This document shows, piece by piece, positions 17,860 through 28,951 of a stretch of DNA of 64,000 bases. Each line of letters starts with the position of its first letter. The stretch's first letter is position 1. The notes beneath the pieces are model-generated. The model did no database searches, was not told where the DNA came from, and saw only the letters and a list, made by a program, of their open reading frames with translations. The DNA is from Cupriavidus pauculus (GTDB lineage: Bacteria > Pseudomonadota > Gammaproteobacteria > Burkholderiales > Burkholderiaceae), in assembly GCF_008801835.1 (NCBI RefSeq), contig NZ_VZOW01000002.1, positions 310,001 through 374,000 on the forward strand, given 5' to 3'. Both the position numbers and the translations under genes were made by a program.

Positions 17860-18234
17860 CTTGTTCCCGCGGCCTGCTGACTGCATGAGATCGCAGACGC
17901 CGGCATTCACTTGAGAACTTCCGCACGGCACCACGCATGGCGCGCCGGCGGCCCCCGATTTTCCATTTCCCAGTCAAAAAACCCGGCTACCCGGCCGGTT
18001 GGCGGCGCGCTTTCGATGCACGCCTGCCGGTACTGCTCTAACTATTCTTGTGCGGCAACATCGTCTGTTGCGGCCTGCCGCCCTGCGATGGACACCCTGT
18101 GGGCGCCCGGCGGGCACGCTTGCCGCAGCGATGCTCAGTTTTGCCGCAGAGTGTGACAACTCGTGGTGGGGCCGTCAATCCGGAGCTTCCGGCGCGGCCG
18201 GCCGCACTGTCGCGTAAGCGCGACGCGCCTGGCC
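17860..18234. other. rubA-pilG intergenic region
   Basis: 375 bases upstream of the pil operon on the minus strand. A terminator-like hairpin for rubA lies at 17975-18000. The rest should hold the pilG promoter; I could not pick a convincing -35/-10 pair and saw no small gene with a ribosome site. Confidence 0.35.
17975..18000 (-). terminator. Probable terminator after rubA
   Basis: On the minus strand the order is AACCGGC, CGGGTA loop, GCCGGGTT and then TTTTGA. The stem has one bulged base and is followed by a T-run, as expected for an intrinsic terminator about 235 bases after the rubredoxin stop. Confidence 0.5.
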
Positions 18235-18405
18235 TCAGATCGCCACCATCTCGAAATCTTCCTTGCGCGCACCGCATTCCGGGCAGGTCCAGTTGATGGG
18301 TACGTCTTCCCATTTAGTACCCGGCGCGATGCCGTCTTCCGGCGCGCCCGCGGCCTCGTCGTAAATCCAGCCACAGATCAGGCACATCCAAGTCTTGTAT
18401 TCCAT
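18235..18405 (-). CDS. rubA: Rubredoxin
   Basis: A 56-residue iron protein, the normal size of a one-domain rubredoxin. The two knuckles CLICG (residues 8-12) and CPECG (41-45) supply the four cysteine ligands. The aromatic core W-I-Y-D and the conserved GTKWEDVPINWTCPECG are intact. It is a small cytoplasmic electron carrier, for example to alkane hydroxylases or peroxide-reducing enzymes. The ATG is at 18405 (MEYKTW). It is divergent from hemL, with 252 bases between them. Confidence 0.95.
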   Translation of the reverse strand: MEYKTWMCLICGWIYDEAAGAPEDGIAPGTKWEDVPINWTCPECGARKEDFEMVAI

Positions 18406-18657
18406 ATGCAGGCTCTTGCCACTCTCCATTAAAATCCAGCGCATGATGGTACCCAATCGGCGCCGATGACGCCACCCATGGGCCGGCAGAATCGGTCCAA
18501 TATCGCCGCGTTCGCGCAATTTAGCGTGCAGATGCCGTTTGAACGGCGTTCTTTTGGTCGGGATTGTCCGAATTTCGGGCCCCGGCCGGGCACGCACGCC
18601 GCGCCGCCCCACCAGGCCGGACGCCTGTCTATTTCCTGAATCTTTCAGCCAGATCCC

Positions 18658-19950
18658 ATGTCCCGTAACCAGCAGCTTTTCGATCGCGCCCAGCAAACCA
18701 TCCCCGGTGGCGTCAACTCGCCCGTGCGCGCCTTCCGCTCCGTGGGCGGCACGCCGCGCTTCATCACGCGCGCCGAAGGCGCCTATATGTGGGATGCCGA
18801 TGGACAGCAGTACATCGACTACATCGGCTCCTGGGGTCCGATGATCGTCGGCCACGCGCACCCCGATGTGGTGCGCGCCGTGCAGGAGACCGCTGGCCTG
18901 AGCTTTTCGTTCGGCGCGCCGACCGAAGGCGAGATCGTCATGGCCGAGGAAATCTGCAAGCTGGTGCCGTCGATCGAGCAGGTGCGCCTGGTCTCTTCCG
19001 GCACCGAAGCCACGATGAGCGCGCTGCGCCTGGCGCGCGGCTTCACTGGGCGCGACCTGATCGTCAAGTTCGAGGGCTGCTACCACGGCCATGCCGACAG
19101 CCTGCTGGTCAAGGCCGGGTCCGGGCTGCTGACGTTTGCGGACACCACGCAGAATGCGCCATCGTCGGCCGGCGTGCCGAACGATGTCACGCGCCACACG
19201 ATGGTGCTTGAGTACAACAACGTGACGCAGCTCGAGGAAGCCTTCGCGCGCCACAAGGGCGAGATCGCCGCGGTCATCGTCGAACCGGTGGCCGGCAACA
19301 TGAATCTGGTGCGCGCCAGCAAGGCCTTCCTGCAGTCGATGCGCAACCTGTGCAGCGAGCACGGCGCCGTGCTGATCTTCGACGAGGTGATGACCGGCTT
19401 CCGCGTGGCGCTGGGCGGCGCGCAGGCGCACTACGGCATCAGGCCGGACATGACCTGCCTGGGCAAGGTGATCGGCGGCGGCATGCCGGCGGCGGCGTTC
19501 GGCGGCCGGCGCGACATCATGGCCAAGCTGGCGCCTCTGGGTGGCGTGTATCAGGCCGGCACGCTGTCCGGCAACCCGCTGGCCGTGGCCGCGGGCCTGA
19601 CCACGCTGAAGCTGATCCAGGCGCCCGGCTTCTATGACAGTCTGACCGCGCAAACCCGCAAGCTTGCCGATGGCCTGACCGCCGCCGCGCGCGCGGCGGG
19701 CGTACCGTTCGCCGCGGATGCCATCGGCGGCATGTTCGGCATCTATTTCACCAACGCCGTGCCGACCAGCTTTGCCGAGGTCACGCAGGCCGATGTGGGC
19801 CGCTTCAACCGCTTCTTCCACGCCATGCTCAACGAAGGCGTGTATCTGGCGCCGTCGGCATTCGAAGCCGGTTTCGTATCGGCCCGGCACGACGACGCGA
19901 TCATCGACGCCACGCTGGCCGCCGCCGCGCGCGCCTTCAAGGCCGGCTGA
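18658..19950 (+). CDS. hemL: Glutamate-1-semialdehyde 2,1-aminomutase
   Basis: A 430-residue PLP enzyme that converts glutamate-1-semialdehyde to 5-aminolevulinate in the C5 route to heme. It begins [26 protein letters not shown], the usual HemL start. The phosphate-binding [27 protein letters not shown] and [10 protein letters not shown] are intact, and Lys270 in [17 protein letters not shown] carries PLP. The gating loop with [21 protein letters not shown] is also present. Its stop codon lies inside the 3' end of the convergent DapA-family gene (14 bases shared). Confidence 0.97.
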   Translation: MSRNQQLFDRAQQTIPGGVNSPVRAFRSVGGTPRFITRAEGAYMWDADGQQYIDYIGSWGPMIVGHAHPDVVRAVQETAGLSFSFGAPTEGEIVMAEEICKLVPSIEQVRLVSSGTEATMSALRLARGFTGRDLIVKFEGCYHGHADSLLVKAGSGLLTFADTTQNAPSSAGVPNDVTRHTMVLEYNNVTQLEEAFARHKGEIAAVIVEPVAGNMNLVRASKAFLQSMRNLCSEHGAVLIFDEVMTGFRVALGGAQAHYGIRPDMTCLGKVIGGGMPAAAFGGRRDIMAKLAPLGGVYQAGTLSGNPLAVAAGLTTLKLIQAPGFYDSLTAQTRKLADGLTAAARAAGVPFAADAIGGMFGIYFTNAVPTSFAEVTQADVGRFNRFFHAMLNEGVYLAPSAFEAGFVSARHDDAIIDATLAAAARAFKAG

Positions 19951-20872
19951 GCGACGCCTGCGGCGCGGGCGGCAGCGCCGTCTCCAATGCCTCATGCAAC
20001 CCCGCCAGCCGCGCGTCCAGTTGCGGCGCCGCGGTGGTCATCGGCGCGCGCAGCACGTTGCGCAACCAGCCTTGCCGCGCCAGCAGCGCCTTGAGCGGCG
20101 CCGGGTTCGGTTCGGCGAACAACGCCTCGATCAGCGGCGTCAGTGCATGAAACAGACGACGCGCGTGGTCCAGCCGCCCGGCTGCCATGGCGCGCCAGAT
20201 CTCGACGAACAGGTCGGGCCGGCAGTGCGCCGAGGCGATGATCGCGCCCTGCCCGCCCAGCGCCAGCGTCCCCAGCAGTTGGTGATCCTCGCCAGCCAGT
20301 ACCGACAGCCGTCCGTCGGCGATCAACGCCTGCGTGGTATGCGCATTGCCGCCGCAGTCCTTGATCGCGACGATATTGTCGTGATCGGCCAGCGCCAACA
20401 GCGTTTCCAGCGTCAGCGTGGCACCGGTGCGATACGGGATGTCATAGAGCACGAGCGGCGCGCGCGAGGCGTCGGCCAGCCGCGCAAACCAGTCGCGCAG
20501 CCCGGCCTGCGACGGGCGGATGTAGTACGGCGCGGGCACCAGCACGCCGGCCAGTGGCCGCGCGTCCAGCTCGCGCAGCCGCGCCAGCATGTGCCCGAGA
20601 TGATTGCCGGCAAGCCCCATCGTCACGGGCAGATCGCCGGCCGCTTCCAGCACCGTGTCCAGTACCGCCAGTTGCTCGGCCGCATCGAGCGCGGCTGCTT
20701 CGCCGGTGCTGCCGCAGACCACGATGCCGGCCAGACCGGCGGCGCGATAGTGCGTCACCATGCGCCGCAGCGCGCCATGGTCGACGCCCTGCCGGGCGTC
20801 ATCAAGAAAAGGGGTCACCAGCGGCAGCCAGATACCGTGCATGGCATGTTGTGTCGGCTGTGTCGTTTGCAT
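19937..20872 (-). CDS. DapA/N-acetylneuraminate lyase family aldolase or dehydratase
   Basis: A 311-residue class I TIM-barrel enzyme. Lys171 ([11 protein letters not shown]) is the Schiff-base lysine, Tyr in [11 protein letters not shown] the catalytic partner, and [11 protein letters not shown] the pyruvate carboxylate loop. True DapA usually reads STGEs..L and IKEATG, so the DCGG after the lysine suggests a paralogue acting on another 2-oxo acid. dapA function is possible but not shown. The ribosome site is GGAGTTTTCTCG before the ATG. The last 14 bases overlap the end of hemL on the opposite strand, so no terminator separates the two. Confidence 0.82.
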   Translation of the reverse strand: MQTTQPTQHAMHGIWLPLVTPFLDDARQGVDHGALRRMVTHYRAAGLAGIVVCGSTGEAAALDAAEQLAVLDTVLEAAGDLPVTMGLAGNHLGHMLARLRELDARPLAGVLVPAPYYIRPSQAGLRDWFARLADASRAPLVLYDIPYRTGATLTLETLLALADHDNIVAIKDCGGNAHTTQALIADGRLSVLAGEDHQLLGTLALGGQGAIIASAHCRPDLFVEIWRAMAAGRLDHARRLFHALTPLIEALFAEPNPAPLKALLARQGWLRNVLRAPMTTAAPQLDARLAGLHEALETALPPAPQASLSRP

Positions 20873-21241
20873 CGAGAAAACTCCGGATCGACCGATCGGG
20901 AAACCGTCGATGCACGACGCCGCAGGGCACTTGGCTGGAAAACGCGAGGCGGGTAAGCCGATCGAGCCGGTGCTGCTGTTCCGTCGCCCATCTGACGGAA
21001 CAGCGCGCTCCGGTCAGACGAGCGGCTGTTTTTTGGCTTTGGCGCGCGCAGCCGCAGCCGACGCACCCATGGCGGGAGCGAGGCGGATCGGAAAATGACG
21101 GGCTGGACGCGACATGGCAGCCAATCTACCACGGCCGCGGCCATGGCGCGACCGCCAAAATGCGGCCGGCGTCGCGCGGGCGCTGCGCTACACTCCAGAA
21201 TTGCCGTCCCCATCGTTACCGGACATTCCAGGAGTTTCTTG
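20873..21241. other. Divergent promoter region between DapA-like gene and lemA
   Basis: 369 bases without a supported gene. The right end holds the lemA ribosome site (CCAGGAGTTTCTTG) and a possible -10 (TACACT at 21189-21194) with no good -35. I saw no operator-like repeat. Confidence 0.3.
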
Positions 21242-21844
21242 ATGCGTACTGTTTCCACCCCTGCCCTGTTCCGCTGGATCGTTCTTGGCCTGCTGGCCAG
21301 TCTGCTTTCCGCCTGCGGCTACAACGACTTCCAGAAAAAGGACGAAGCCGTGAAGGCCGCGTGGGGCGAAGTGGTCAACCAGTATCAACGCCGCGCCGAT
21401 CTGATTCCGAATCTTGTCAACACGGTCAAGGGCTACGCCACGCATGAGCGCGAGACGCTCGAAGCCGTGACCAAGGCGCGCGCGCAGGCCACCAGCATCC
21501 AGGTATCGCCCGAAACACTGAACGACCCCGAGGCGTTCGCCCGCTTCCAGCAGGCGCAAGGCCAGTTGACCAGCGCGCTGTCGCGCCTGCTGGCCGTCTC
21601 CGAAAATTATCCGCAGCTCAAGGCCGATGCCGGATTTCGCGATTTGCAATCGCAGCTCGAAGGCACCGAGAACCGCATCACGGTGGCACGCCAACGCTAT
21701 ATCGCCGCGGTGCAGGACTACAACGTGCTGGCCCGCAGCTTTCCCACCAACCTGACGGCGATGGTGTTCAAGTACCCGGTCAAGCCGTCGTTCACGGTGG
21801 AAAACGAGAAAGCCATCTCGACACCGCCTGCGGTGAAGTTCTGA
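21242..21844 (+). CDS. lemA: LemA family lipoprotein
   Basis: A 200-residue envelope protein. The start ATG follows AGGAGTTTCTTG. The N-terminus has a basic start, a hydrophobic stretch (IVLGLLASLLSAC) and the lipobox LSAC, so the mature protein is probably lipid-anchored at Cys. The mature part is the LemA helical bundle: WGEVVNQYQRRADLIPNLVNTVKGYATHE, SRLLAVSENYPQLKAD and RYIAAVQDYN, ending FPTNLTAMVFKY. LemA function is not settled. Its operon with two TPM-domain genes is widely conserved. Confidence 0.92.
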   Translation: MRTVSTPALFRWIVLGLLASLLSACGYNDFQKKDEAVKAAWGEVVNQYQRRADLIPNLVNTVKGYATHERETLEAVTKARAQATSIQVSPETLNDPEAFARFQQAQGQLTSALSRLLAVSENYPQLKADAGFRDLQSQLEGTENRITVARQRYIAAVQDYNVLARSFPTNLTAMVFKYPVKPSFTVENEKAISTPPAVKF

Positions 21845-21911
21845 TCATGACCGCTTCGGCCCTGCGCTTGCCATGCCCATCGCGCTCGCTTCGCTCCTTG
21901 CTCCGGCCGCC

Positions 21912-22739
21912 ATGCGCAGACTGATCGCCCTGTGCCTGCTCGCCTTGACGCTGGCCGCGCCCGCGTGGGCCGCCGACGGCTTTGTGGCCGTGCCGCCATT
22001 GACCGCGCGCGTGACCGATCTGACCGGCACGCTCAGCGCCGACCAGCGCAGCGCGCTGGAAAACGTGCTGGCCGAATACGAGCAGCAGCGTGGCAGCCAG
22101 ATCTTCGTGCTGATGCTGCCGACCACCGAACCGGAAACGCTCGACGCCTACAGCATCCGCGTGGCCGACGCATGGCGCGCGGGGCGCAAGGGCATCGACG
22201 ATGGCGTGATCGTGCTGATCGCCAAAAACAACCCGCCCGGCCTGCGCAAGATGCGCATCGAAGTAGGACGCGGCGTGCAGGGATCGCTGACCGACGCGAT
22301 GTCCAACCGCATCCTGCAGGACGTGATGGCGCCGCACTTCCGGCAGAACGATTTCTATGGCGGATTGGCGGCCGGCGTCTCGGCCATCCAGGCCACCATC
22401 GACAAGGAAGGACTGGCCGCGCCGCAGCGCAAGGCCGCGCAGGGCAACGTCGTGCTGGGCGACTGGCTGCCGGTGCTGTTCCCCCTGGCGATCATCGTGT
22501 TCTTCTTTCTGTCGGCGATGCTGCGCCGCGGCGGCAGCCCGCATATCGTGACCGGCCGTCGCGGCTGGCCCACCGGTACCGCGGGCGGACTCGGCGGCAT
22601 GACCGGCTATGAGATCGGCCGGCGCTGGGGTGGCGGTGGTGGCGATGGCGGAGGTTTTGGTGGCGGCTCCGGTGGCGGCGGTTTCGGCGGCGGCGGGGGC
22701 GGCGGGTTCGATGGCGGCGGCGCGTCCGGCAACTGGTAA
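21912..22739 (+). CDS. TPM-domain (YgcG-like) protein with Gly-rich tail
   Basis: 275 residues from ATG 21912, which opens a clean signal peptide (MRRLIALCLLALTLAAPAWA). A longer start 13 codons upstream at 21873 is possible; neither has a strong ribosome site. The exported domain at about 40-150 is the TPM (Psb32/YgcG) fold with VTDLTGTLSADQRSALENVLAEYE, RKGIDDGVIVLIAKN and VGRGVQGSLTDA. One transmembrane helix follows (LPVLFPLAIIVFFFLSAML), then a flexible tail of about 45 residues that is mostly Gly. Function unknown; in plants and bacteria TPM proteins assist membrane protein repair. Co-transcribed with lemA. Confidence 0.88.
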   Translation: MRRLIALCLLALTLAAPAWAADGFVAVPPLTARVTDLTGTLSADQRSALENVLAEYEQQRGSQIFVLMLPTTEPETLDAYSIRVADAWRAGRKGIDDGVIVLIAKNNPPGLRKMRIEVGRGVQGSLTDAMSNRILQDVMAPHFRQNDFYGGLAAGVSAIQATIDKEGLAAPQRKAAQGNVVLGDWLPVLFPLAIIVFFFLSAMLRRGGSPHIVTGRRGWPTGTAGGLGGMTGYEIGRRWGGGGGDGGGFGGGSGGGGFGGGGGGGFDGGGASGNW

Positions 22740-22751
22740 CGGGAGCATTCG

Positions 22752-23288
22752 ATGCAACAAACTTCTGCACCGCGTCTGCCGTTGCACCTTTCGCTCAAGC
22801 GCACGCTGCGTCATCTTGGCCATGGCACGCGGACGGCGCGCAAGGCGTTTCCGCGTGACGCGCGACACCAGTTGCAGGTGGCCGTGCACAAGGGCGAACA
22901 ACATCATCGCGGCGAAGTGCGCGTGGTGATCGAGGCCAGCCTGCCGCTGTCTCTGGCTTGGCGCGGTGCGTCGCCGCGCGATCGCGCCCGCGCACTGTTC
23001 GGCGCGCTGGAAGTGTGGAATACCGAGGATCACTCGGGCGTGCTGCTGTATATCAACCTGGCCGATCACGCCGTCGAACTGCTGGCCGATCGCGGCATCG
23101 ACGCCCGCGTCGATCCGCGCCTTTGGCACGGCATCTGCAATACGCTGGCGCAGGGCCTGGCGCAAGACCTGTCGGTCAAACCCGTGCTCGCCGCCATCGC
23201 CCAGATCCATGCGCTGCTGACCGAGCACTTTCCGGCCGATGCTGGCCGCAATCCCAACGAACTCGACGACCGCCCGATCATCCTGTAG
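22752..23288 (+). CDS. TPM-domain protein, cytoplasmic
   Basis: A 178-residue protein without signal peptide or membrane helix. The pattern ARALFGALEVWNTEDHSGVLLYINLADHAVELLADRGI and the end of the domain (LAQGLAQDLSVKPVLAAIAQ) are those of the short TPM proteins that sit third in lemA operons. It starts 12 bases after the Gly-rich protein (GGGAGCATTCG before the ATG). Role unknown. The operon ends at the hairpin 23298-23323. Confidence 0.85.
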   Translation: MQQTSAPRLPLHLSLKRTLRHLGHGTRTARKAFPRDARHQLQVAVHKGEQHHRGEVRVVIEASLPLSLAWRGASPRDRARALFGALEVWNTEDHSGVLLYINLADHAVELLADRGIDARVDPRLWHGICNTLAQGLAQDLSVKPVLAAIAQIHALLTEHFPADAGRNPNELDDRPIIL

Positions 23289-23297
23289 GCGGCAGGA

Positions 23298-23323
23298 GCG
23301 CCCGAAACGCTAGGGGCGTTTTT
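23298..23323 (+). terminator. Terminator of the lemA operon
   Basis: CGCCC and GGGCG arms around a ten-base loop, then TTTTT. It overlaps the last codons of the convergent MFS gene (stop TAG inside the hairpin). Confidence 0.6.
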
Positions 23324-24572
23324 CCATCAGGTACCAGATCGCGGCCAGCACCTGCACGGCGACCAGTCCGGCCCACACCATCATGTGCGCCGACACCGGA
23401 TAGTGGCCGCCCGTAGCCGGGAAGAAGTCGAGCACGAAGCCGATGCCGATCTGGAACACGAAGGTGGCCAGGAACACCGTCAGCGTCATCGCCGTGGTGG
23501 CGCGCCCGATCAACGCATCGGGAAAGCGCCGTGCCAGCAGCGCGTAGGTCAGGATGCCGCTCGATCCGAACACGCCGTAGGCGCCCCACAGCAGGCTCAG
23601 CGGCACAAACGGCAGCCGTGCCATCAGCAGCAACTGGATCACGATGAAGCTCATCATCCCGAAACCTGCAAACGCATACAGGCTGATGCCGCGCCGCTCC
23701 AGATGGCGTGCGGCCCAGCCGGCGCCCACGCAGCCGGCCATCATGGCCATGCCGATCACGGAAACCAGCCGCGCCGCCTCGCCCGCGGCCAGCCCCTGCA
23801 CGTCGCGCATGAAGGCGCTGACCCAAAGCGTCTGCACGGCAAGGAAGATGCCCTGATTGAGCAGCGTCAGCGGCACCACGCGCCAGAAGCGCTCGCTGCC
23901 CAGAATCTGCCGCGTGCCGCGCATCTGCTCGGCAAAGCTCTCCTTGCCCACGCGCTTGACGTCGGGCACGCCGAACCATAGCAGCACGGCCATGCCGAAC
24001 GACACGACCGCCATGCCCACGCTGACCGTGCGCCAGTCGGTCCACGACAGCAGCCAGGACAGCGGCGTGCCGACCACGACCGCGCCCAGGCCGCCGATCG
24101 CCATCACCAGCCCGTTGAGCAACGGCATGCGCGAGAGCGGAAACCACATCGACAGCGCCTGGATCGCCGCGCCCAGGCACACCGAAACGCCGACGCCGAT
24201 CATCGCGCGACCGGCGGCCAGCCCGGCCATGCCCGGCGCGGTGGCAAACACCAGCGACCCAGCCACGGCCAGCATCAGCAGCACGGCCTCGGTGCGGCGC
24301 GGCCCGAAGCGGTCGAGCAGAATGCCGGCGGGCAACTGCGCGCAGGCAAAGCCCAGGAAGTAGAAGCTCGTGAGCAGACCCAGGTCGCCCGCGGTAAGCC
24401 CCAGTTCGCGCGTCAGATACGGCGCGAAGCCCAGATTGACGCCGCGGAAGATGTATGACACCAGGAAGCCGAGCGAAAAGAAAGCCAGCACGCGCCAGCG
24501 TGCCGGTGAGGCGTGATGGGGTTGCGAGGCCGAAGTGGCCGAACGGGTGGAATTAACGGTGGATGCATTCAT
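23310..24572 (-). CDS. MFS transporter (NarK/CynX-like or hexuronate-like)
   Basis: A 420-residue inner-membrane carrier with 12 predicted helices. The ATG at 24572 (MNASTVNSTRS) is chosen; MLGMNAS three codons earlier is equally possible. The helix 1-2 region SYIFRGVNLGFAPYLTRELGL and the MFS motif LDRFGPRRTEA after helix 2 are clear. The C-terminal half includes FPDALIGRATTAMTLTVFLATFVFQIGIGF. Substrate unknown. The gene is divergent from a LysR regulator 89 bases away, which probably controls it. Confidence 0.85.
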   Translation of the reverse strand: MNASTVNSTRSATSASQPHHASPARWRVLAFFSLGFLVSYIFRGVNLGFAPYLTRELGLTAGDLGLLTSFYFLGFACAQLPAGILLDRFGPRRTEAVLLMLAVAGSLVFATAPGMAGLAAGRAMIGVGVSVCLGAAIQALSMWFPLSRMPLLNGLVMAIGGLGAVVVGTPLSWLLSWTDWRTVSVGMAVVSFGMAVLLWFGVPDVKRVGKESFAEQMRGTRQILGSERFWRVVPLTLLNQGIFLAVQTLWVSAFMRDVQGLAAGEAARLVSVIGMAMMAGCVGAGWAARHLERRGISLYAFAGFGMMSFIVIQLLLMARLPFVPLSLLWGAYGVFGSSGILTYALLARRFPDALIGRATTAMTLTVFLATFVFQIGIGFVLDFFPATGGHYPVSAHMMVWAGLVAVQVLAAIWYLMEKRP

Positions 24573-24661
24573 GCCCAGCATTGTGATCACCGTCGTGGTG
24601 CAAGACCAGCGAAAGATACCCGCAGCAATTGTGAGTAGAATTTGACGACTTATGGAAAACC
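24573..24661. promoter_or_regulatory. Divergent MFS-lysR intergenic region
   Basis: 89 bases between divergent genes, the classical place for a LysR-type operator. CACC/GGTG half-sites sit around 24589-24601. No perfect T-N11-A palindrome can be named with confidence. Confidence 0.35.
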
Positions 24662-25579
24662 ATGGCTGCCAACCGTCCTCCTCACCTACCTCCGCTCCAG
24701 GCCTTGCGCGCACTGGAAGCCGCCACGCGGCACCGCAGTTTCTCGCGCGCAGCCGAAGAGCTGGCGCTCACCCACAGCGCCATCAGCCACCATATCCGCG
24801 CGCTCGAGAGTAACCTCGGCACCAAGCTGTTCCGGCGCACGGGCCTGTCGATGACGCCCACCAGCGCCGGCGCACGCCTGGCCGAACAGGTGCGCGGCGC
24901 GCTGGACCAGCTCGAGGCGGCGCTGCGCGAAGCCAGCGACGTCGCCGCCCCGCCCGTGGTGCGGCTGCAGGTCAGCGTGATGGCCGATCTGGCCAACGCC
25001 TGGCTGATCCGGCGGCTGCCCAGCCTCCACGCGCAAGCGCCGGAACTGGATCTGCATCTGCGACTGCATGCGGAAATTTCGCCGCCCGATCCGTATTCCG
25101 TCGATGTCGGCATCTGGCACCAGCGTGTCGATCTACCCGGATTCGAGTGCCACAACCTCATCGAAGACCATGTGATCGCGGTGGCCAGCCCCGCCCTGCT
25201 GGCCCGGTATCCCGGTTTCACCATCGCCGATCTGCCCAACCTGCCGATGCTGCGCTTTGCGCTGCGGCCATGGCGCGACTGGCTGGTACTGGCCGGCCTG
25301 CCGCCCGACGAACCCGAGCGCGGCCCGATCTTCCAGGACGCCGGCCTGATGCTGCAATCGGCCGTGGCGGGACTGGGCGTGGCCACGGCGCGGGCGCAAC
25401 TGGCGCACGACTATCTGGCCAGCGGACAGCTTGTGCAGATCGGCACCACGCGCATTCCGTCCAGCCTGCACTACTGGGTCACATGGCGCGAAGGCAATCC
25501 GCGCGAAAAGGCCATCCAGCGCTTTCATGCGTGGCTGCGCGAGCAGGTTGCAGAATCGACATGGCCGTCTCGCACCTGA
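24662..25579 (+). CDS. LysR-type regulator, GcvA-like
   Basis: A 305-residue transcription factor. The winged HTH is at about residues 11-65 (ALRALEAATRHRSFSRAAEELALTHSAISHHIRALESNLGTKLF), where HSAISHHIRALE is the recognition helix typical of GcvA relatives. The effector-binding domain follows from about 95 to 300. It probably senses the substrate of the divergent MFS carrier; that is inference from position. It ends before the strong terminator at 25719-25747. Confidence 0.92.
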   Translation: MAANRPPHLPPLQALRALEAATRHRSFSRAAEELALTHSAISHHIRALESNLGTKLFRRTGLSMTPTSAGARLAEQVRGALDQLEAALREASDVAAPPVVRLQVSVMADLANAWLIRRLPSLHAQAPELDLHLRLHAEISPPDPYSVDVGIWHQRVDLPGFECHNLIEDHVIAVASPALLARYPGFTIADLPNLPMLRFALRPWRDWLVLAGLPPDEPERGPIFQDAGLMLQSAVAGLGVATARAQLAHDYLASGQLVQIGTTRIPSSLHYWVTWREGNPREKAIQRFHAWLREQVAESTWPSRT

Positions 25580-25718
25580 AACATCTCTCGTTTATGGCGT
25601 CCGTTATGTGGACATAGCGGACGCTTCCTACGCCTAACAACAAGCGTCACTTTTGGCGCGAGGATTCAGAACGGAAAGAGTCGGCGCCCGCAGGACCGTG
25701 CGCTGCGCTTGTTTATGC

Positions 25719-25747
25719 GCCTGGTCTTGACCAGGCCGTCTTTTTTT
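25719..25747 (+). terminator. Intrinsic terminator after lysR gene
   Basis: Inverted repeat GCCTGGTC TT GACCAGGC followed by CGTC and seven T. It lies 140 bases after the stop codon and 44 bases before the phosphoesterase gene. Confidence 0.85.
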
Positions 25748-25790
25748 CGAAGAATCGACCGCACGTCATTGCCACTGCGCGGGAAATTCC

Positions 25791-26579
25791 ATGAAGTTAC
25801 GCATCCTCAGCGACATTCATCTGGAGCACAACACGCCCGACGCCGTGCCCGATTGCGCGGCCGATCTGGTCATTCTGGCCGGCGATATCGCCAACGGCCG
25901 CGACGGCATCGACTGGGCCGCGGGCGCGTTCAGTGCGCCGGTGGTCTATGTGCCCGGCAATCACGAATACTACGAAAGTGCGTTCGACAAGGTGGACCGC
26001 CTGATGGCGGACGGCGCGGCGGAATCGGGCAACGTCACGCTGCTGAACGGCGACGTGGCCGTGTTCGAGGATGCCCGCGGCCAGCGTGTGCGCGTGATCG
26101 GCACCACATGGTGGACTGACTACTGCCTGTATGGCGAGAACCGCATGGACGAGGCCATGGAGGCCTGTTCGCGCGTGATGGTCGACCATCGGCTGATCGC
26201 CACGGCCGGCGACGACGGCCAGCATCGCATGTTCACGCCCGCTGACGCGCTGGCACGCCACCAGGCGGCCACGGCATGGCTGGCACAAACGCTGGCGCAG
26301 CCGTTCGATGGCAAGACCGTGGTGGTCACGCATCACGGCCCCGACCTCGGCAGCCTCGACGCCCGATATGCGCACGACGTGGTGTCGGCCGGATTCCTGT
26401 CGCGCCGGCCCGATCTGGTTGCGCAAGCCGATCTCTGGATCCACGGCCATACCCACACCAGCTTCGACTACTGGATCGACGACTCCCGCGTGGTCTGCAA
26501 TCCGCGCGGCTATATTTCCCGGCGCAGCGGCGCGCCCGAGAATCCGGTCTTCGACTGGAGCAAGGTGGTCGAGCTCTGA
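25791..26579 (+). CDS. Calcineurin-like metallophosphoesterase, cytoplasmic
   Basis: A 262-residue protein with the full two-metal set: DIHLE (residues 7-11), GDIANG (32-37), PGNHEYY (55-61), VVTHHGP and GHTHTSFD. There is no signal peptide, so it acts in the cytoplasm. The family hydrolyses phosphomonoesters, diesters or nucleotides; the target here is unknown. A monocistronic unit bounded by terminators at 25719-25747 and 26704-26741. The plain Gly-Asn-His-Glu motif contrasts with the altered one in the Tat-exported relative at 35147-36040. Confidence 0.9.
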   Translation: MKLRILSDIHLEHNTPDAVPDCAADLVILAGDIANGRDGIDWAAGAFSAPVVYVPGNHEYYESAFDKVDRLMADGAAESGNVTLLNGDVAVFEDARGQRVRVIGTTWWTDYCLYGENRMDEAMEACSRVMVDHRLIATAGDDGQHRMFTPADALARHQAATAWLAQTLAQPFDGKTVVVTHHGPDLGSLDARYAHDVVSAGFLSRRPDLVAQADLWIHGHTHTSFDYWIDDSRVVCNPRGYISRRSGAPENPVFDWSKVVEL

Positions 26580-26703
26580 ACGGCAATCCAACGGCGCGGC
26601 GCGGGCAACGGCTGCGTCGGCGCTCTCGGGCGCATCGATTTCTGCATCGCCAGCAACTTCTTCGACACGCCGCTTCGCGCCAGCGCGCGCGGCCGCCATA
26701 AAG

Positions 26704-26741
26704 AAAAACCCCCGAGGGCTTGCGCCACTCGGGGGTTTTTT
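26704..26741. terminator. Bidirectional terminator between phosphoesterase and groL
   Basis: Near-perfect stem AAAAACCCCCGAG / CTCGGGGGTTTTT with an 11-base loop. A-run on the left and T-run on the right, so it ends transcripts from both convergent genes. Confidence 0.9.
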
Positions 26742-26776
26742 CTGACAGGCTGGTTGGCCCGGCAGTCCGGGATGAA

Positions 26777-28510
<1,734 letters not shown>

Positions 28511-28801
28511 TTACTTGTTGACGACAGCCATGATGTCTTCTTCGCGCATGACCAGCAGTTCCTGGCCATCCACCTTCACGCCCTGGCCGGCATACTTGCC
28601 GAACAGCACGCGGTCACCCACCTTGACGTCGAGGGCGATGCTGTTGCCCTTGTCATCCTTCTTGCCCGGGCCGATGGCGAGCACTTCGCCTTGATCGGGC
28701 TTTTCGGCTGCATTGTCGGGAATCACGATGCCGGACGCGGTCTTGGTTTCGTTGTCCAGACGCTTCACGATCACACGGTCGTGCAGAGGACGCAGGTTCA
28801 T
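28511..28801 (-). CDS. groS: Co-chaperonin GroES (10 kDa)
   Basis: A 96-residue lid protein of the GroEL chamber. It begins [20 protein letters not shown]; the mobile loop [13 protein letters not shown] and the C-terminal [13 protein letters not shown] are standard. The ATG at 28801 is chosen over an in-frame TTG-type start six codons upstream because AGGAGTCCGT precedes it. First gene of groESL, with about 95 bases between the CIRCE element and the start codon. Confidence 0.98.
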   Translation of the reverse strand: MNLRPLHDRVIVKRLDNETKTASGIVIPDNAAEKPDQGEVLAIGPGKKDDKGNSIALDVKVGDRVLFGKYAGQGVKVDGQELLVMREEDIMAVVNK

Positions 28802-28896
28802 ACGGACTCCTAGATACAAAAAGTGAGATTTGATTCACAAATGGCCGTCATGGTCAGGCGGCCATCAAGTTTTCAGTCTACCGCCGGGGTCGGCTG

Positions 28897-28923
28897 TTAG
28901 CACTCTCCCCCAGGGAGTGCTAA
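28897..28923 (-). promoter_or_regulatory. CIRCE operator (HrcA binding site)
   Basis: The perfect inverted repeat TTAGCACTC, nine bases, GAGTGCTAA equals the CIRCE consensus. It starts at the last base of the -10 box of the groESL promoter, so HrcA bound there would cover the transcription start and repress until heat shock. hrcA itself is not in the window. Confidence 0.97.
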
Positions 28924-28951
28924 TTATAGGGACGGGGTGAGTCGTTTTCAA
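28923..28951 (-). promoter_or_regulatory. groESL promoter, sigma-70 with sigma-32 features
   Basis: On the minus strand TTGAAA (28951-28946) and TATAAT (28928-28923) are separated by exactly 17 bases. The same bases read as CTTGAAA, 14 bases, CCCTATAA, which resembles the sigma-32 consensus CTTGAAA/CCCCATNT. Dual use by both holoenzymes, with HrcA repression on top, is inferred. Confidence 0.85.

Noticed and set aside
18406..19995. Minus-strand frame extending rubredoxin upstream through hemL
   Set aside because: Antisense to hemL; rubredoxin has its normal length from the ATG at 18405.
22620..22736. GGC-rich repeat, possibly a recombination or regulatory repeat
   Set aside because: It is the coding sequence of the glycine-rich tail of the TPM protein; irregular units, no dyad.
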